Part shown: in pieces, positions 44,230-53,057 of the stretch
Layout: each line of letters opens with the position of its first letter
Position numbering within the stretch: position 1 is the first letter of the stretch
Origin: Hyphomicrobiaceae bacterium UBA7697
Lineage (GTDB): Bacteria; Pseudomonadota; Alphaproteobacteria; Rhizobiales; Methyloligellaceae
Assembly (NCBI GenBank): GCA_002482645.1
Contig: DLGJ01000001.1
Location: 163,672-227,671, forward strand
Length of the DNA stretch: 64,000 nucleotides
Direction: 5' to 3'
The notes under the pieces: generated by a model
Database searches by the model: none
Told to the model about the DNA's origin: nothing
What the model saw: the letters and a program-made list of their open reading frames with translations, nothing else
Made by a program: the position numbers and the translations under genes

Positions 44230-44763
44230 GTGAAAGTTCTGATCGCGTACGCCACGACGGAGGGCCAGACTCGCAAGATTGCCGAAACCGCGGCAACGCA
44301 CCTTTCCGATCGCGGGCATTCCGTCACGTTGATCGATGTCGGAGAGGAGCGTTCCGAACTGGACATCAAGGCGTTCGATGCGTTCATCCTCGCCGGGTCG
44401 GTTCACCAGGAGCAACACCAAAAAGCCCTCAAGAACTTCGCGACCGCGCATCGAGACCTCCTAAGCGCCAGGCCATCGGCGCTGATCTCGGTCAGCCTCT
44501 CGGCGGCTCTGGAGGAAACCCGTCCGGAGGCGGAGAGTTATGTGGAGCGGTTCGGCTCCGTGACCGGATGGGAGCCGCTCATGATCCTTCCGCTCGGCGG
44601 CGCCGTGCGCTTTACCGAGTACGACTATTTCCAGGAGCAGGTGGTGAAATTCATCGTCATGAAGCGGGGACTTGCCTCCAAGGCCGGAGCCGACGGAGAA
44701 TTCACGGACTGGAAGGCGCTGGAGACTTTCGTCGACGCATTCGTCGAACGCAGCTCAGACTAA
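44230..44763 (+). CDS. flavodoxin-domain protein, HemG-like
   Basis: 177 aa from GTG 44230 (CGGAGGG upstream). MKVLIAYATTEGQTRKIAET contains the flavodoxin phosphate loop T-T-E-G-Q-T. FDAFILAGSVHQEQHQKALKNF resembles the HemG menaquinone-dependent protoporphyrinogen oxidase family more than electron-carrier flavodoxins. It would bind FMN and could oxidise protoporphyrinogen IX in haem synthesis. No haem genes are adjacent, so the role is tentative. Confidence 0.82.
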   Translation: MKVLIAYATTEGQTRKIAETAATHLSDRGHSVTLIDVGEERSELDIKAFDAFILAGSVHQEQHQKALKNFATAHRDLLSARPSALISVSLSAALEETRPEAESYVERFGSVTGWEPLMILPLGGAVRFTEYDYFQEQVVKFIVMKRGLASKAGADGEFTDWKALETFVDAFVERSSD

Positions 44764-45090
44764 CATCTCCGGCGGCATCGAGCCGGACCGGAGGCTCCAC
44801 TCTCCTCCGCTGGCCGGACGTTGCAACTCTCCCCGGTCAAGTCGTCGGCCGGCTCCGGGTTTGCGCCTCGTGCGCGCCCATTCCCTCGAACGGCGCGAAG
44901 TCACCCGAGACGAAAAGACGCGAGCGTCATCAAGCCGTCGTCATCAAATCGTCTCCTATGCCGGTAGAATTGCCCGGCTGCCGCTCGCGGCCGCCACGGA
45001 TGCGTGGGGTTCGACTGCAAGCGAGAATGGTCAGCCGACGGCCTATATTTTCCACCGTACCGTTCGCGTCAAAGGAAGCCCGATCGAGCC
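44764..45090. other. intergenic region without a recognisable gene
   Basis: 327 bp between the flavodoxin gene and phaC. Open frames here are extensions or shadows. It probably contains the phaC promoter, but no clear operator or terminator stands out. Confidence 0.5.
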
Positions 45091-46869
45091 ATGGACCAAC
45101 GTGCAGTCTTGCCGAGCCAGGCGCCGGTGCGCGAGGACCGTCCAAGCCCGTTTACGTTCGGAACGGCCGACCGGCTCGCGCGTGCCACACTCGCCCGGTT
45201 CACGCAAGGCGTCTCGCCCTACGCGCAGGCGTCCGCCTGGTTCGACTGGGCCGCCCACCTGGTTTACTCGCCAGGGCGTCAGGCGGAACTTTGGCTGGAA
45301 GCGGTGGCCTCGGTCGCGAAGCTCAATCGGTACAGTCTTCAACTCCTGGCCGAGCAGGAGCCGGAGCCTCCGTTCAAGCCGGAGCAACGCGATCGGCGGT
45401 TTGCCGACCCTGAATGGCAAAACGCGCCGCATATCTTCTGGCAGCAGCTCTTCTTCGCGCAAGAAGCCTGGTGGCGCAGCGCCACCCGCCAGTTGCGCGG
45501 CATGTCACAGAGCGACGCGGACCGCGTCGCGTTCATGGCGCGGCAAACGCTCGACGCGTTCTCGCCCGCCAACGTGCCGTGGCTCAGCCCAACCATCGTC
45601 AGACGCACCGTCGAGGAACGGGGGGCCAATCTCGTGCGCGGCGCACTCAACCTCGCGGAAGATGCGGCCTACGCCCTAGCGATGGAGCCCAAGCCGCTGG
45701 ACGGAAACCTCGCCGTCGGAAAGGACGTTGCCATCACGCCGGGCAAGGTCGTCTACCGGAACGGCCTCATCGAGCTGATCCAATACAGCCCGGCGACCGA
45801 CTCCGTTCGCGCCGAGCCGATCTTGTTCGTGCCCGCTTGGATCATGAAATATTACATCCTCGACCTGAGGCCCGAGAACTCGATGGTACGCTACCTCGTG
45901 GCGCGCGGGTTCACGGTTTTCATGATTTCTTGGCGGAATCCGACGGCGGACGACCGCAATATCACGTTCGACGATTACCGCAAATTAGGCGTCGTCGCCG
46001 CGCTCGATGCCATCGCGGCCATCGTACCGGATACCAAGGTTCACGGCTGCGGCTATTGTATCGGCGGCACGCTGCTTGCCATCGCGGCGGCCACCATGGG
46101 ACGCGACGGCAATCGCCAGCTCGCAAGCCTGACGCTTCTCGCCGCGCAAACCGACTTCAGCGAGGCGGGCGAGCTCATGCTCTTCGTCGACGAGAGCCAA
46201 GTCGCCTTCCTGGAAGACATGATGTGGGACCAAGGCGTTCTCGATACCAAGCAGATGGCCAACGCATTCAAGGCTCTTCGCCCGAATGAACTCATCTGGT
46301 CGAGGATGACGCACGAATACTGGCTTGGGGAGCGCGAGAGCACCAACGATCTTGCGAATTGGAGCGCCGACCAAACCCGCCTGCCCTATTGCATGCATTC
46401 GCAATATCTCCGCGCCTTGTTTCTCGAGAACCGCCTGACGGCGGGCCGTTACGCCGTCGAAGGCCGCGTGGTCGCGCTCACGGATATCCGCGTCCCGATT
46501 TTCGCGGTGGGGACGGAGACGGACCACATCGCGCCGTGGCGGTCCGTCTATAAGATCCATCTCTTCACGAACCGCGAAATCACGTTTGTTCTGACGAATG
46601 GCGGTCACAACGCGGGCATCGTCTCCGAACCGGGCCATTCCCGCCGGCACTTTCACATGGCCGTGCGCCGCCCCGGGGACCCCTATGTCGACGGGGACGC
46701 TTGGCTCTCGATGGCGGCACAACAGGACGGATCGTGGTGGCCGGTCTGGGCGGATTGGCTAACCGCGCGAGGGAGCGCCGCACAGACCGCTCCGCCAGAG
46801 ATGGGTGCGCCGCACAAGGGATTGCGGCCGCTCTACCCAGCCCCCGGCCTCTATGTCGAACAGCGCTGA
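45091..46869 (+). CDS. phaC: class I poly(3-hydroxyalkanoate) synthase
   Basis: 593 aa from ATG 45091 (AAAGGA upstream). It polymerises hydroxyacyl-CoA into PHA storage granules. The N-terminal PhaC domain contains AQASAWFDWAAHLVYSPGRQ. The catalytic domain has the lipase-box-like GYCIGG with Cys nucleophile, Asp in GTETDHIAPW and His in TNGGHNAGI. The motif FVPAWIMKYYILDLRPENSM is family-typical. Length fits class I. No phaA, phaB or phasin gene is adjacent. Confidence 0.95.
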   Translation: MDQRAVLPSQAPVREDRPSPFTFGTADRLARATLARFTQGVSPYAQASAWFDWAAHLVYSPGRQAELWLEAVASVAKLNRYSLQLLAEQEPEPPFKPEQRDRRFADPEWQNAPHIFWQQLFFAQEAWWRSATRQLRGMSQSDADRVAFMARQTLDAFSPANVPWLSPTIVRRTVEERGANLVRGALNLAEDAAYALAMEPKPLDGNLAVGKDVAITPGKVVYRNGLIELIQYSPATDSVRAEPILFVPAWIMKYYILDLRPENSMVRYLVARGFTVFMISWRNPTADDRNITFDDYRKLGVVAALDAIAAIVPDTKVHGCGYCIGGTLLAIAAATMGRDGNRQLASLTLLAAQTDFSEAGELMLFVDESQVAFLEDMMWDQGVLDTKQMANAFKALRPNELIWSRMTHEYWLGERESTNDLANWSADQTRLPYCMHSQYLRALFLENRLTAGRYAVEGRVVALTDIRVPIFAVGTETDHIAPWRSVYKIHLFTNREITFVLTNGGHNAGIVSEPGHSRRHFHMAVRRPGDPYVDGDAWLSMAAQQDGSWWPVWADWLTARGSAAQTAPPEMGAPHKGLRPLYPAPGLYVEQR

Positions 46870-46933
46870 TCGCATTAATGTGGGCGCGCACCGCCAAGGC
46901 GATCGAGACGTCTCCGGCGCCCCTTTCCTCGGA

Positions 46934-47173
46934 TCAGCGTCCAGCGGCCTTGAGTTCAGACCGGTACTTTTGGGCGTCGACCTCCATCCACGAGAAGAAC
47001 ATCGGACAGGGCTTGGTGATATCCGGAATGATGCAATCGAGCCCCGAGGCGTTCGGCTCCTCGTTCATGAGCAACAGCGACAGCCACAACGAACAGCCGC
47101 CGTAGTGAACACAGGCAGAGCAGTGGCTCGTGTCGCGGAACCTTCTCAATTCGGCGGTTTTGTAACGGCCCAT
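46934..47173 (-). CDS. small cysteine-rich hypothetical protein
   Basis: 79 aa from ATG 47173 (MGRYKTAELRRFRDTSHCSA), with GAGG just upstream; a TTG at 47191 is an alternative. Cysteines lie in CSACVHYGGC, LDCIIP and KPCPMF. The C-x-x-C-x(5)-C spacing could hold a metal. Codon choice matches neighbouring real genes. I recognise no family. It is convergent with phaC. Confidence 0.55.
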   Translation of the reverse strand: MGRYKTAELRRFRDTSHCSACVHYGGCSLWLSLLLMNEEPNASGLDCIIPDITKPCPMFFSWMEVDAQKYRSELKAAGR

Positions 47174-47449
47174 GCGCCTCGTCACTACCAAGTTGGGAGC
47201 ATTTGAGGATGCTCATGGTCTGTGGTGCGCTGCGCGGCTCTCGGCACCAGCCGCAGCATCCCAACATTATACCGGCGAGCTAGCAGAATTATGTCGGCTC
47301 GACAAATATCACCGTTAATTGCGCGTTCGCGGCGCTGCAACCTCCGCAGGGAGTGGCGAATCGATCCGTTCGTCGTCACCGCCCCGTTGCGGAGCGCGCC
47401 CAAGCGGTCTCGCCGTCAAGCCCGGAACGCGGCGGCTCCAGCGCACCGC

Positions 47450-48070
47450 TCAGTCGATGTCATGCGTTCGCTCGTCCGGCTCGTCGGTCTCGGCCGCGCC
47501 AGGACCCTTTTTCGGCGCGGGTTCGTCTTCCAGGTCCGGAAAGCCCGCACGCAAATAGGCGACAATCTGGAATATCCGTTCGCGCGAGAGCCGATCCTTA
47601 AACGAAGGCATAGCCGTTCCAAACGGCTTGCCGCCCTCGGCGATGCTCCACAAAAGGTACTGATCCACGGCAACCGGCTGGTCCACCAAATAAGCCAGTA
47701 GCGCCGGCGACGGTTTCAGCGCGTAGGCGAGGTCTCCATTTCCGAGGCCCAAGGTGCCGTGGCACTGCCGGCAATGTGTCGCGTAGAGCGTCCCGCCCTC
47801 GGCGATCGCGCGAACGGTGTAGCCCACGGTATTCTCGGCCTTCATATACGTGTCCGGCACCTCCCCGTTCACGAAGGTAGAGAAGCGCAGCATACGCTGC
47901 CGCTGGTCGGGATCGGCATTGCTCATCCCCCAGTCGAGGCCCTGCGGCCGGGTGTTGGGAAGCGTCGGCGCCTCATCCTTCGCGCCGGCCGGTGCATCTT
48001 CGCCACGAGAGTCCGGCGGAAAAGCACCGGCAAGCCCCAACAAGACGACAAAGATCAACATGCGCGGCAT
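47450..48070 (-). CDS. exported cytochrome c-type protein
   Basis: 206 aa from ATG 48070 (GAAGGA upstream). A signal peptide (MPRMLIFVVLLGLAGAFPPD) is followed by one haem-binding motif CRQCH (100-104) and a likely axial Met154 in GTAMPSF, in a single c-type domain (about 88-178). The C-terminus is acidic and Pro-rich. A mono-haem periplasmic electron carrier is likely; the partner enzyme is not in this window. A triplicated 11-bp tandem repeat lies in its leader. Confidence 0.87.
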   Translation of the reverse strand: MPRMLIFVVLLGLAGAFPPDSRGEDAPAGAKDEAPTLPNTRPQGLDWGMSNADPDQRQRMLRFSTFVNGEVPDTYMKAENTVGYTVRAIAEGGTLYATHCRQCHGTLGLGNGDLAYALKPSPALLAYLVDQPVAVDQYLLWSIAEGGKPFGTAMPSFKDRLSRERIFQIVAYLRAGFPDLEDEPAPKKGPGAAETDEPDERTHDID

Positions 48071-48083
48071 CTGCGGTGTCCTT

Positions 48084-48115
48084 CCAAGCTTCTGCCAAGC
48101 TTCTGCCAAGCTTCC
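48084..48115. repeat. 11-bp tandem repeat in the cytochrome leader
   Basis: CCAAGCTTCTG repeated twice and then partially a third time, within about 45 bp of the cytochrome start. It probably arose by slippage. The remaining gap 48071-48397 shows no gene. Confidence 0.65.
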
Positions 48116-48397
48116 ACCAAGGCCCAACCTTACGTGTCCGGCGCACGAGCGACCTTACCACAGATCAAACGGCGCCATTTCCGCCGGCCGAAGCCGAAAG
48201 TTCCGGTTTTCACCGCCGGAGAGCTTGCGCCGATCGGAAGACAGCCATCGTGCTTGTGCACGACCGGTTCGGGCTCCAGGGACTCCTATGGCAAACCCTG
48301 TTAGAGTCGCACGGCTCGGGGTATGACCTGGCAATTCGCTTGCCAACGTCTCGATGTTGGAGGACGGCAGCGGTCCGCGTGATCGGGGGGATGCGGG

Positions 48398-49207
48398 ATG
48401 TTTAGGTTGCGCGCGATTTGTGTCGGCCTGATTTGGGGCCTCACGCTGGCTGTCTCGCCGGTCCACGCACAGGAGTCGGGCGACCTTGCCCAACAAGCGC
48501 AGAACCCCATCGCAAGCCTGATTTCGGTCCCGTTCCAGAACAACACAAATTTCGACGCCGGTCCGTTCGGCAACGACCAGAACATCCTCAACATTCAGCC
48601 GGTCATCCCATTCAAGCTGAACGAGGATTGGAACCTGGTCACCCGCTGGATCCTGCCGGTGGTTTACCAGCCGGCCGTCTATCGGGGCGACGAGAGCGAT
48701 TTCGGTCTCGGCGATTTCAACCCGAGCTTTTTCTTCGTCACCCAAGCCAGTCCGACGCTCATGATCGGCGCCGGCCCAACATTCCTCCTGCCGACGAACA
48801 CGGATGCAAGCCTTGGCGCGGACAAATGGGGCGCGGGTCCCACCGCGGCCATCGTTTGGACGCCCGGCAAATGGGTCGTGGGGGCACTCGTCAACAACAT
48901 TTGGTCTTTCGCGGGAGACTCCAAGGCGCCGGACGTGAACCAGTTCCTGCTCCAGTATTTCGTCAACTACAATCTGAAGCACGGCTGGTACCTCACTTCC
49001 GCACCGATCATCACCGCGAATTGGGAAGCGCCCTCGGACGACCGATGGACATTGCCGCTCGGTGGCGGCGCCGGCCGCGTGTTCAACGTCGGCTCCCAGC
49101 CCGTGAACATGTCCCTGCAAGCCTACGACAACGTGATCGCACCGGACGACGGTCCCGATTGGCAACTGCGCTTCCAGATACAGCTGCTATTCCCGACGGG
49201 AGGATGA
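48398..49207 (+). CDS. outer-membrane beta-barrel transporter-like protein
   Basis: 269 aa from ATG 48398, with GGGGGG upstream. A signal peptide (MFRLRAICVGLIWGLTLAVS...AQ) precedes NPIASLISVPFQNNTNFDAG, LNIQPVIPFKLNEDWNLVTR and SFFFVTQASPTLMIGAGPTF, a repeated amphipathic beta pattern. Databases often label this family as 'neuromedin U' or transporter. Function is unknown; an outer-membrane channel is inferred. No cotranscribed partner is apparent. Confidence 0.75.
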   Translation: MFRLRAICVGLIWGLTLAVSPVHAQESGDLAQQAQNPIASLISVPFQNNTNFDAGPFGNDQNILNIQPVIPFKLNEDWNLVTRWILPVVYQPAVYRGDESDFGLGDFNPSFFFVTQASPTLMIGAGPTFLLPTNTDASLGADKWGAGPTAAIVWTPGKWVVGALVNNIWSFAGDSKAPDVNQFLLQYFVNYNLKHGWYLTSAPIITANWEAPSDDRWTLPLGGGAGRVFNVGSQPVNMSLQAYDNVIAPDDGPDWQLRFQIQLLFPTGG

Positions 49208-49374
49208 CGGGCGTCGAACGGGCCCCCTGTCGAACCTGACTTTCATCGAAGTGCCCAACGGCATCGTCGTGGCCGATTGACCAATGCCGGAAGAGACGGC
49301 GTGAGCGTAGCCTCGCCGCACGCGCTGCAAAGAAGAACGCGGGCGCGAGGGGGAATGCCGCTTTGGACAGAAAG

Positions 49375-49451
49375 TGGTGGGCCCGGCTGGACTCGAACCA
49401 GCAACCAGACGGTTATGAGCCGCCGGCTCTAACCAATTGAGCTACGGGCCC
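49375..49451 (-). tRNA. tRNA-Ile2 (CAU anticodon, lysidine type)
   Basis: 77 nt including encoded CCA. The acceptor GGGCCCG pairs with CGGGCCC. D arm TAGCTCAATTGGTTAGAGC, anticodon stem GGCGG/CCGTC with loop CTCATAA, and T arm GCTGGTTCGAGTCCAGC are all present. The CAU anticodon could be Met or Ile2. The acceptor and T-stem sequences and GGTTGCTGG variable region match tRNA-Ile(CAU) rather than elongator tRNA-Met in my recollection, which would need TilS lysidine modification to read AUA. The identity is the less certain part. Confidence 0.85.
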
Positions 49452-49624
49452 CCAATGCGCGACGGACAATTGATCGCCGGCCCGTTGCTGGACGCGCACA
49501 ACGATTCTTAGAGCGAAAGAGATCGCCGCTTAAAGCTCTTCGCCGCGTCTCACAATTCCGCCTCATAGCAGATTCCTTATAGGGCTCAAACTGAAGTACC
49601 GCCCCCATGATTTGGAGCCGTTTC

Positions 49625-50344
49625 ATGATCCTTCCGCCTTCCCTGCGCATCCTCGTACCGGCGCTCGCCGTCCTCGCGGCCTCCCTGCCCCTTTCGGCCG
49701 CGGCCGCGGACGTTCCAGCGAAGCGGACGATCTCGCTCTCAGGGTCGGGCATCGTGAACGCCGCTCCCGACATGGCACGTATTTCCACGGGCGTGACGAC
49801 CGAAGGTCAAACCGCCCAGGATGCGCTTTCGAAGAATACGGAGGCGATGACCAAAGTCGTGGAGGGTTTGAAAGAGGCCGGAATCGAGCCGAAAGATATT
49901 CAGACGTCGAATTTCAACGTCTCGCCCATCTTCGAGCAACAGAAGGACAGGCAGGCCGCGTTCATCACCGGTTACCGCGTGAGCAACCAGGTCCAAATTA
50001 TCGTGCGCGATACGGAGAAGCTTGGTTCGGTTCTGGACAAGGCGGTCTCGGCGGGCGCGAACCAGATCGACTCGATCAGCTTCAGCATCGCCGATCCGGA
50101 GCGGCTCAAGGACGAAGCGCGCCGGCTGGCCATGCGCAATGCGATCGACAATGCGAAGCTCTTTACCGAATCGGCAGGCGTCGAGCTCGGACCGGTGATA
50201 TCGATCCGCGAAGGAGGCGACCTGACCCCGCGGCCTTACCGGGCGGCGGCCGCTCCCATGATGGCCATGGAGAAGGCCGTGCCGGTCGAAGCGGGCACAC
50301 TCTCCGTCGAGGCCAATGTCAGCGTCACGTGGGAACTGCGCTAG
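49625..50344 (+). CDS. SIMPL-domain (DUF541) periplasmic protein
   Basis: 239 aa from ATG 49625, with TTTGGAG upstream; an in-frame ATG at 49607 has none. A signal peptide (about 1-28) precedes RTISLSGSGIVNAAPDMARI, GIEPKDIQTSNFNVSPIF, GYRVSNQVQIIVRD and a C-terminal LSVEANVSVTWEL, matching SIMPL/YggE proteins. They form oligomers in the envelope and are linked to stress tolerance in some bacteria. Precise role unknown. Confidence 0.88.
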   Translation: MILPPSLRILVPALAVLAASLPLSAAAADVPAKRTISLSGSGIVNAAPDMARISTGVTTEGQTAQDALSKNTEAMTKVVEGLKEAGIEPKDIQTSNFNVSPIFEQQKDRQAAFITGYRVSNQVQIIVRDTEKLGSVLDKAVSAGANQIDSISFSIADPERLKDEARRLAMRNAIDNAKLFTESAGVELGPVISIREGGDLTPRPYRAAAAPMMAMEKAVPVEAGTLSVEANVSVTWELR

Positions 50345-50456
50345 CGCGCCAACCGGATCGCTTACCGCCCGCCCCGTCCTTCGGCGCGGAACGCCCCCCT
50401 AAACTGATCCCGATCAAGGACGGATCGGCCGGATAGGTGTAGCGCTTCGTTTCATC

Positions 50457-52523
50457 ATGAGTGTTCCCGAGAACGGGCCGGACGGAGCCGATACCCACGC
50501 CCGCGACAGAGCCTTTATGGTCGCTCGCCATATCGAGGCGCGCGGTATCGTCGATCCGTATGTGCTCACGGCCATGGGCAAAGTTCCGCGCGAGGTGTTC
50601 GTGGCGACGCCGCTTAGCGAATTCGCCTACGAAGATTCCCCGCTTCCCATCGAGGCTGGGCAAACCATCTCTCAGCCCTACATGGTCGCGCGCATGATCG
50701 AGCTTGCCGAGATCCGCCCCGGCGACAAAGTGCTCGAGGTGGGATCCGGCTCCGGCTACGCGGCGGCGGTCATGGGCGCCATCGCCTCGCACGTCTACGC
50801 CATAGAGCGGCACGAGGAACTTGCCGAGCGGGCGCGCGCGCGTGAACACCGGCTCGGCTACCGCAATGTGGAAATCATCTGCGGCGACGGCACCAAAGGG
50901 CTGCCCGGCGAAGCGCCGTTCGACGCGATCGTGGTGTCGGCGGGAGGACCGAAGATCCCGGAAGCCCTGAAACGGCAGTTGACCATCGGCGGGCGGCTCG
51001 TCATTCCGGTCGGTCCCAGCTTGCATCAGACCTTGATGCTGGTGCGCCGCACCGGCGAAGACTCCTTCGTGCAAGAAGACCACGGCGCCGTCACGTTCGT
51101 ACCCCTGATCGGAGAAGGCGGCTGGGCCGTGCCGGAAACAGCCGCGAAAGAGACTGGGATCGACGCCGAAACGTCGGGATTCGCCCACGGTCTGCCCGGT
51201 CCGGCGCGGCGGGCCAAGGTCAGCCGTCCAACACCGAGCCATGCGATTGCCGGCGCCGCCGAACCCTTTGGAGATCTCGACGAACTCGCGGCGCTGACGG
51301 AGCGCTTCGCGGACCGGCGCGTGGTCCTTCTCGGCGAGGCCACTCACGGCACCGCCGAGTTCTACGATGCACGCGCGCGGATCACGGAAACGCTGGTCCG
51401 GAAGCACGGGTTCAATGTCGTCGCGGTGGAAGCCGATTGGCCCGATGCAACCGTCTACGATGCATTCGTGCGCGGCCTGCCCCGGCCGAACGTCCCCGAA
51501 TCCGCCTTCTCGCGCTTTCCCGCATGGATGTGGCGCAATGCCCAAGTGGGCAATTTCCTGCAACGGCTGCAGGCCATCAACGAACGCATCGCCGATCCGG
51601 CGCGGCGGGCCGGCTTCTACGGGTTGGACGTGTACAGCCTATCGACCTCCATCAGCGCGGTCCTCGACTATCTCGACCGGGTCGATCCGGACGCCGCGCG
51701 AATCGCACGTGAGCGTTACGGTTGTCTCGCACCGTTCCGGGCGGAGCCTGCCCGCTACGGCCGCATGGCCCTGTCGCGCGGATATGCCATGTGCGAAAAG
51801 CCCGTCACCGACACGCTGGTGGATCTGTTGCGTCGGCGCCTCGGCTATCTCGTTCGGGACGGCCGCACCTTCTTCGACGCGGAGCAGAACGCGCGCATCG
51901 TCGCGACCGCCGAACAGTATTACCGCATCATGTATTACGGCACGGCGCAGTCGTGGAATCTCCGCGACCAGCACATGTTCGACACGCTGGAGCGCGTCCT
52001 CGACCATCGCGGCCCCGGCTCGAAGGCGGTCGTTTGGGCGCACAACTCGCATATCGGCAACGCCGAGTTCACCGAGATGGGGCAAGTGCGCGGCGAGCAT
52101 AATATCGGCCAGTTGGCGCGCGCGCGCTTCGGCGAGGACTGTGCGCTTGTCGGTTTCGGAACGGACCGGGGCACGGTCGCGGCGGCCTCGGACTGGGACG
52201 AGCCGATGGAGATCAAGCGCGTGCGGCCCGCGCGCGACGACTCCTTCGAAGGGCATTCACGCGAGGCCGGTATCGACGCCTTTTTCCTGGAAACCGGCCC
52301 CGGTCAGAAACGCAGCATTCGCGATGCCTTGGCCGAGCCCCAGCTCGAGCGCGCCATCGGCGTGATCTACCGGCCCGAGACCGAGCTTCTCTCGCACTAC
52401 TTCCAGGCGGAGCTCTCGAAGCAGTTCGACGCCTGGATCTGGTTCACGGAAACGCAAGCCGTCGCCGCACGGCCGCAGTCCCATCCGCACGGACCCGACG
52501 AAACGTACCCGTTCGGCCTCTGA
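50457..52523 (+). CDS. PCMT-erythromycin esterase fusion protein
   Basis: 688 aa in one uninterrupted frame. Residues about 15-225 are a protein-L-isoaspartate O-methyltransferase: PLPIEAGQTISQPYMVARMI, SAM motif VLEVGSGSGYAAAV, GGRLVIPVG. After a linker, about 262-685 form an erythromycin esterase-like domain: VVLLGEATHGTAEFYDARAR, VVAVEADWPDATVYDAF, VVWAHNSHIGNAEF, with the expected Glu/His residues. PCMT repairs isoaspartyl proteins; the esterase family hydrolyses macrolides or acts on unknown esters. The joint role is unknown; a repair or detoxification stress protein is a guess. Confidence 0.88.
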   Translation: MSVPENGPDGADTHARDRAFMVARHIEARGIVDPYVLTAMGKVPREVFVATPLSEFAYEDSPLPIEAGQTISQPYMVARMIELAEIRPGDKVLEVGSGSGYAAAVMGAIASHVYAIERHEELAERARAREHRLGYRNVEIICGDGTKGLPGEAPFDAIVVSAGGPKIPEALKRQLTIGGRLVIPVGPSLHQTLMLVRRTGEDSFVQEDHGAVTFVPLIGEGGWAVPETAAKETGIDAETSGFAHGLPGPARRAKVSRPTPSHAIAGAAEPFGDLDELAALTERFADRRVVLLGEATHGTAEFYDARARITETLVRKHGFNVVAVEADWPDATVYDAFVRGLPRPNVPESAFSRFPAWMWRNAQVGNFLQRLQAINERIADPARRAGFYGLDVYSLSTSISAVLDYLDRVDPDAARIARERYGCLAPFRAEPARYGRMALSRGYAMCEKPVTDTLVDLLRRRLGYLVRDGRTFFDAEQNARIVATAEQYYRIMYYGTAQSWNLRDQHMFDTLERVLDHRGPGSKAVVWAHNSHIGNAEFTEMGQVRGEHNIGQLARARFGEDCALVGFGTDRGTVAAASDWDEPMEIKRVRPARDDSFEGHSREAGIDAFFLETGPGQKRSIRDALAEPQLERAIGVIYRPETELLSHYFQAELSKQFDAWIWFTETQAVAARPQSHPHGPDETYPFGL

Positions 52524-52545
52524 CCGCTTGGCGCGCGCCTGCGCC

Positions 52546-52890
52546 CTACGACTTGGAAACGATCTCGTTGCCTTCGCCCAGCAACACCACGCTTGGGTGG
52601 TAGTTGCGCGCTTCCTCGGCCGGAATCTGGCAGTAGGCCACGATGATGACCTTGTCGCCCTTCTGGACGAGACGGGAGGCCGCGCCGTTGACCGCGATGG
52701 CGGCGGAGCCTCGCGGCGCCTCGATGGCGTAGGTCGTGAAACGCGCGCCGGTGTTGATATTCAGCACGTCCACCTGCTCATGCGGCAGGATACCGGACGC
52801 ATCGAGCAGGTCGCGATCGATCCCGATCGAGCCTTCATAGTGCAAATCGGCGCCGGTCACGGTGGCCCGGTGCAGCTTGGTCTTCAACAT
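52546..52890 (-). CDS. panD: aspartate 1-decarboxylase proenzyme
   Basis: 114 aa from ATG 52890 (MLKTKLHRATVTGADLHYEG). PanD makes beta-alanine for pantothenate and CoA synthesis. The self-cleavage site Gly24-Ser25 in YEGSIGID yields the pyruvoyl group; Lys and Arg catalytic surroundings and VDVLNINTGARFTTYAI are typical. The frame is open 49 codons upstream without conserved sequence. It is monocistronic, with the cyclase gene upstream on the same strand. Confidence 0.94.
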   Translation of the reverse strand: MLKTKLHRATVTGADLHYEGSIGIDRDLLDASGILPHEQVDVLNINTGARFTTYAIEAPRGSAAIAVNGAASRLVQKGDKVIIVAYCQIPAEEARNYHPSVVLLGEGNEIVSKS

Positions 52891-52926
52891 CGTTAGGAAC
52901 ACGTGGCAGCCCCTAAAGTCTGAAGT

Positions 52927-52944
52927 GGGCCCGCAGGCGGGCCC
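52927..52944. terminator. hairpin between the cyclase gene and panD
   Basis: GGGCCCGC-AG-GCGGGCCC, a perfect 8-bp stem with a 2-nt loop, lying 113 bp after the cyclase stop on the minus strand. There is no T run in that direction, so termination is uncertain. Confidence 0.4.
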
Positions 52945-53057
52945 TTCTCTATCGCCTGAGGATATAGAGCAAGCTTCGCTGTGTTGCAACGCAACAACCA
53001 CGCGAATCCGCGATTTCTTGCTCATAAACAGTGGCAAACGGGCGAAAATCGCTGCGC

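Noticed and set aside
49375..49451. Elongator tRNA-Met
   Set aside because: The CAU anticodon alone allows it, but acceptor and T-arm sequences resemble tRNA-Ile2(CAU) more; listed as Ile2 with the doubt stated.
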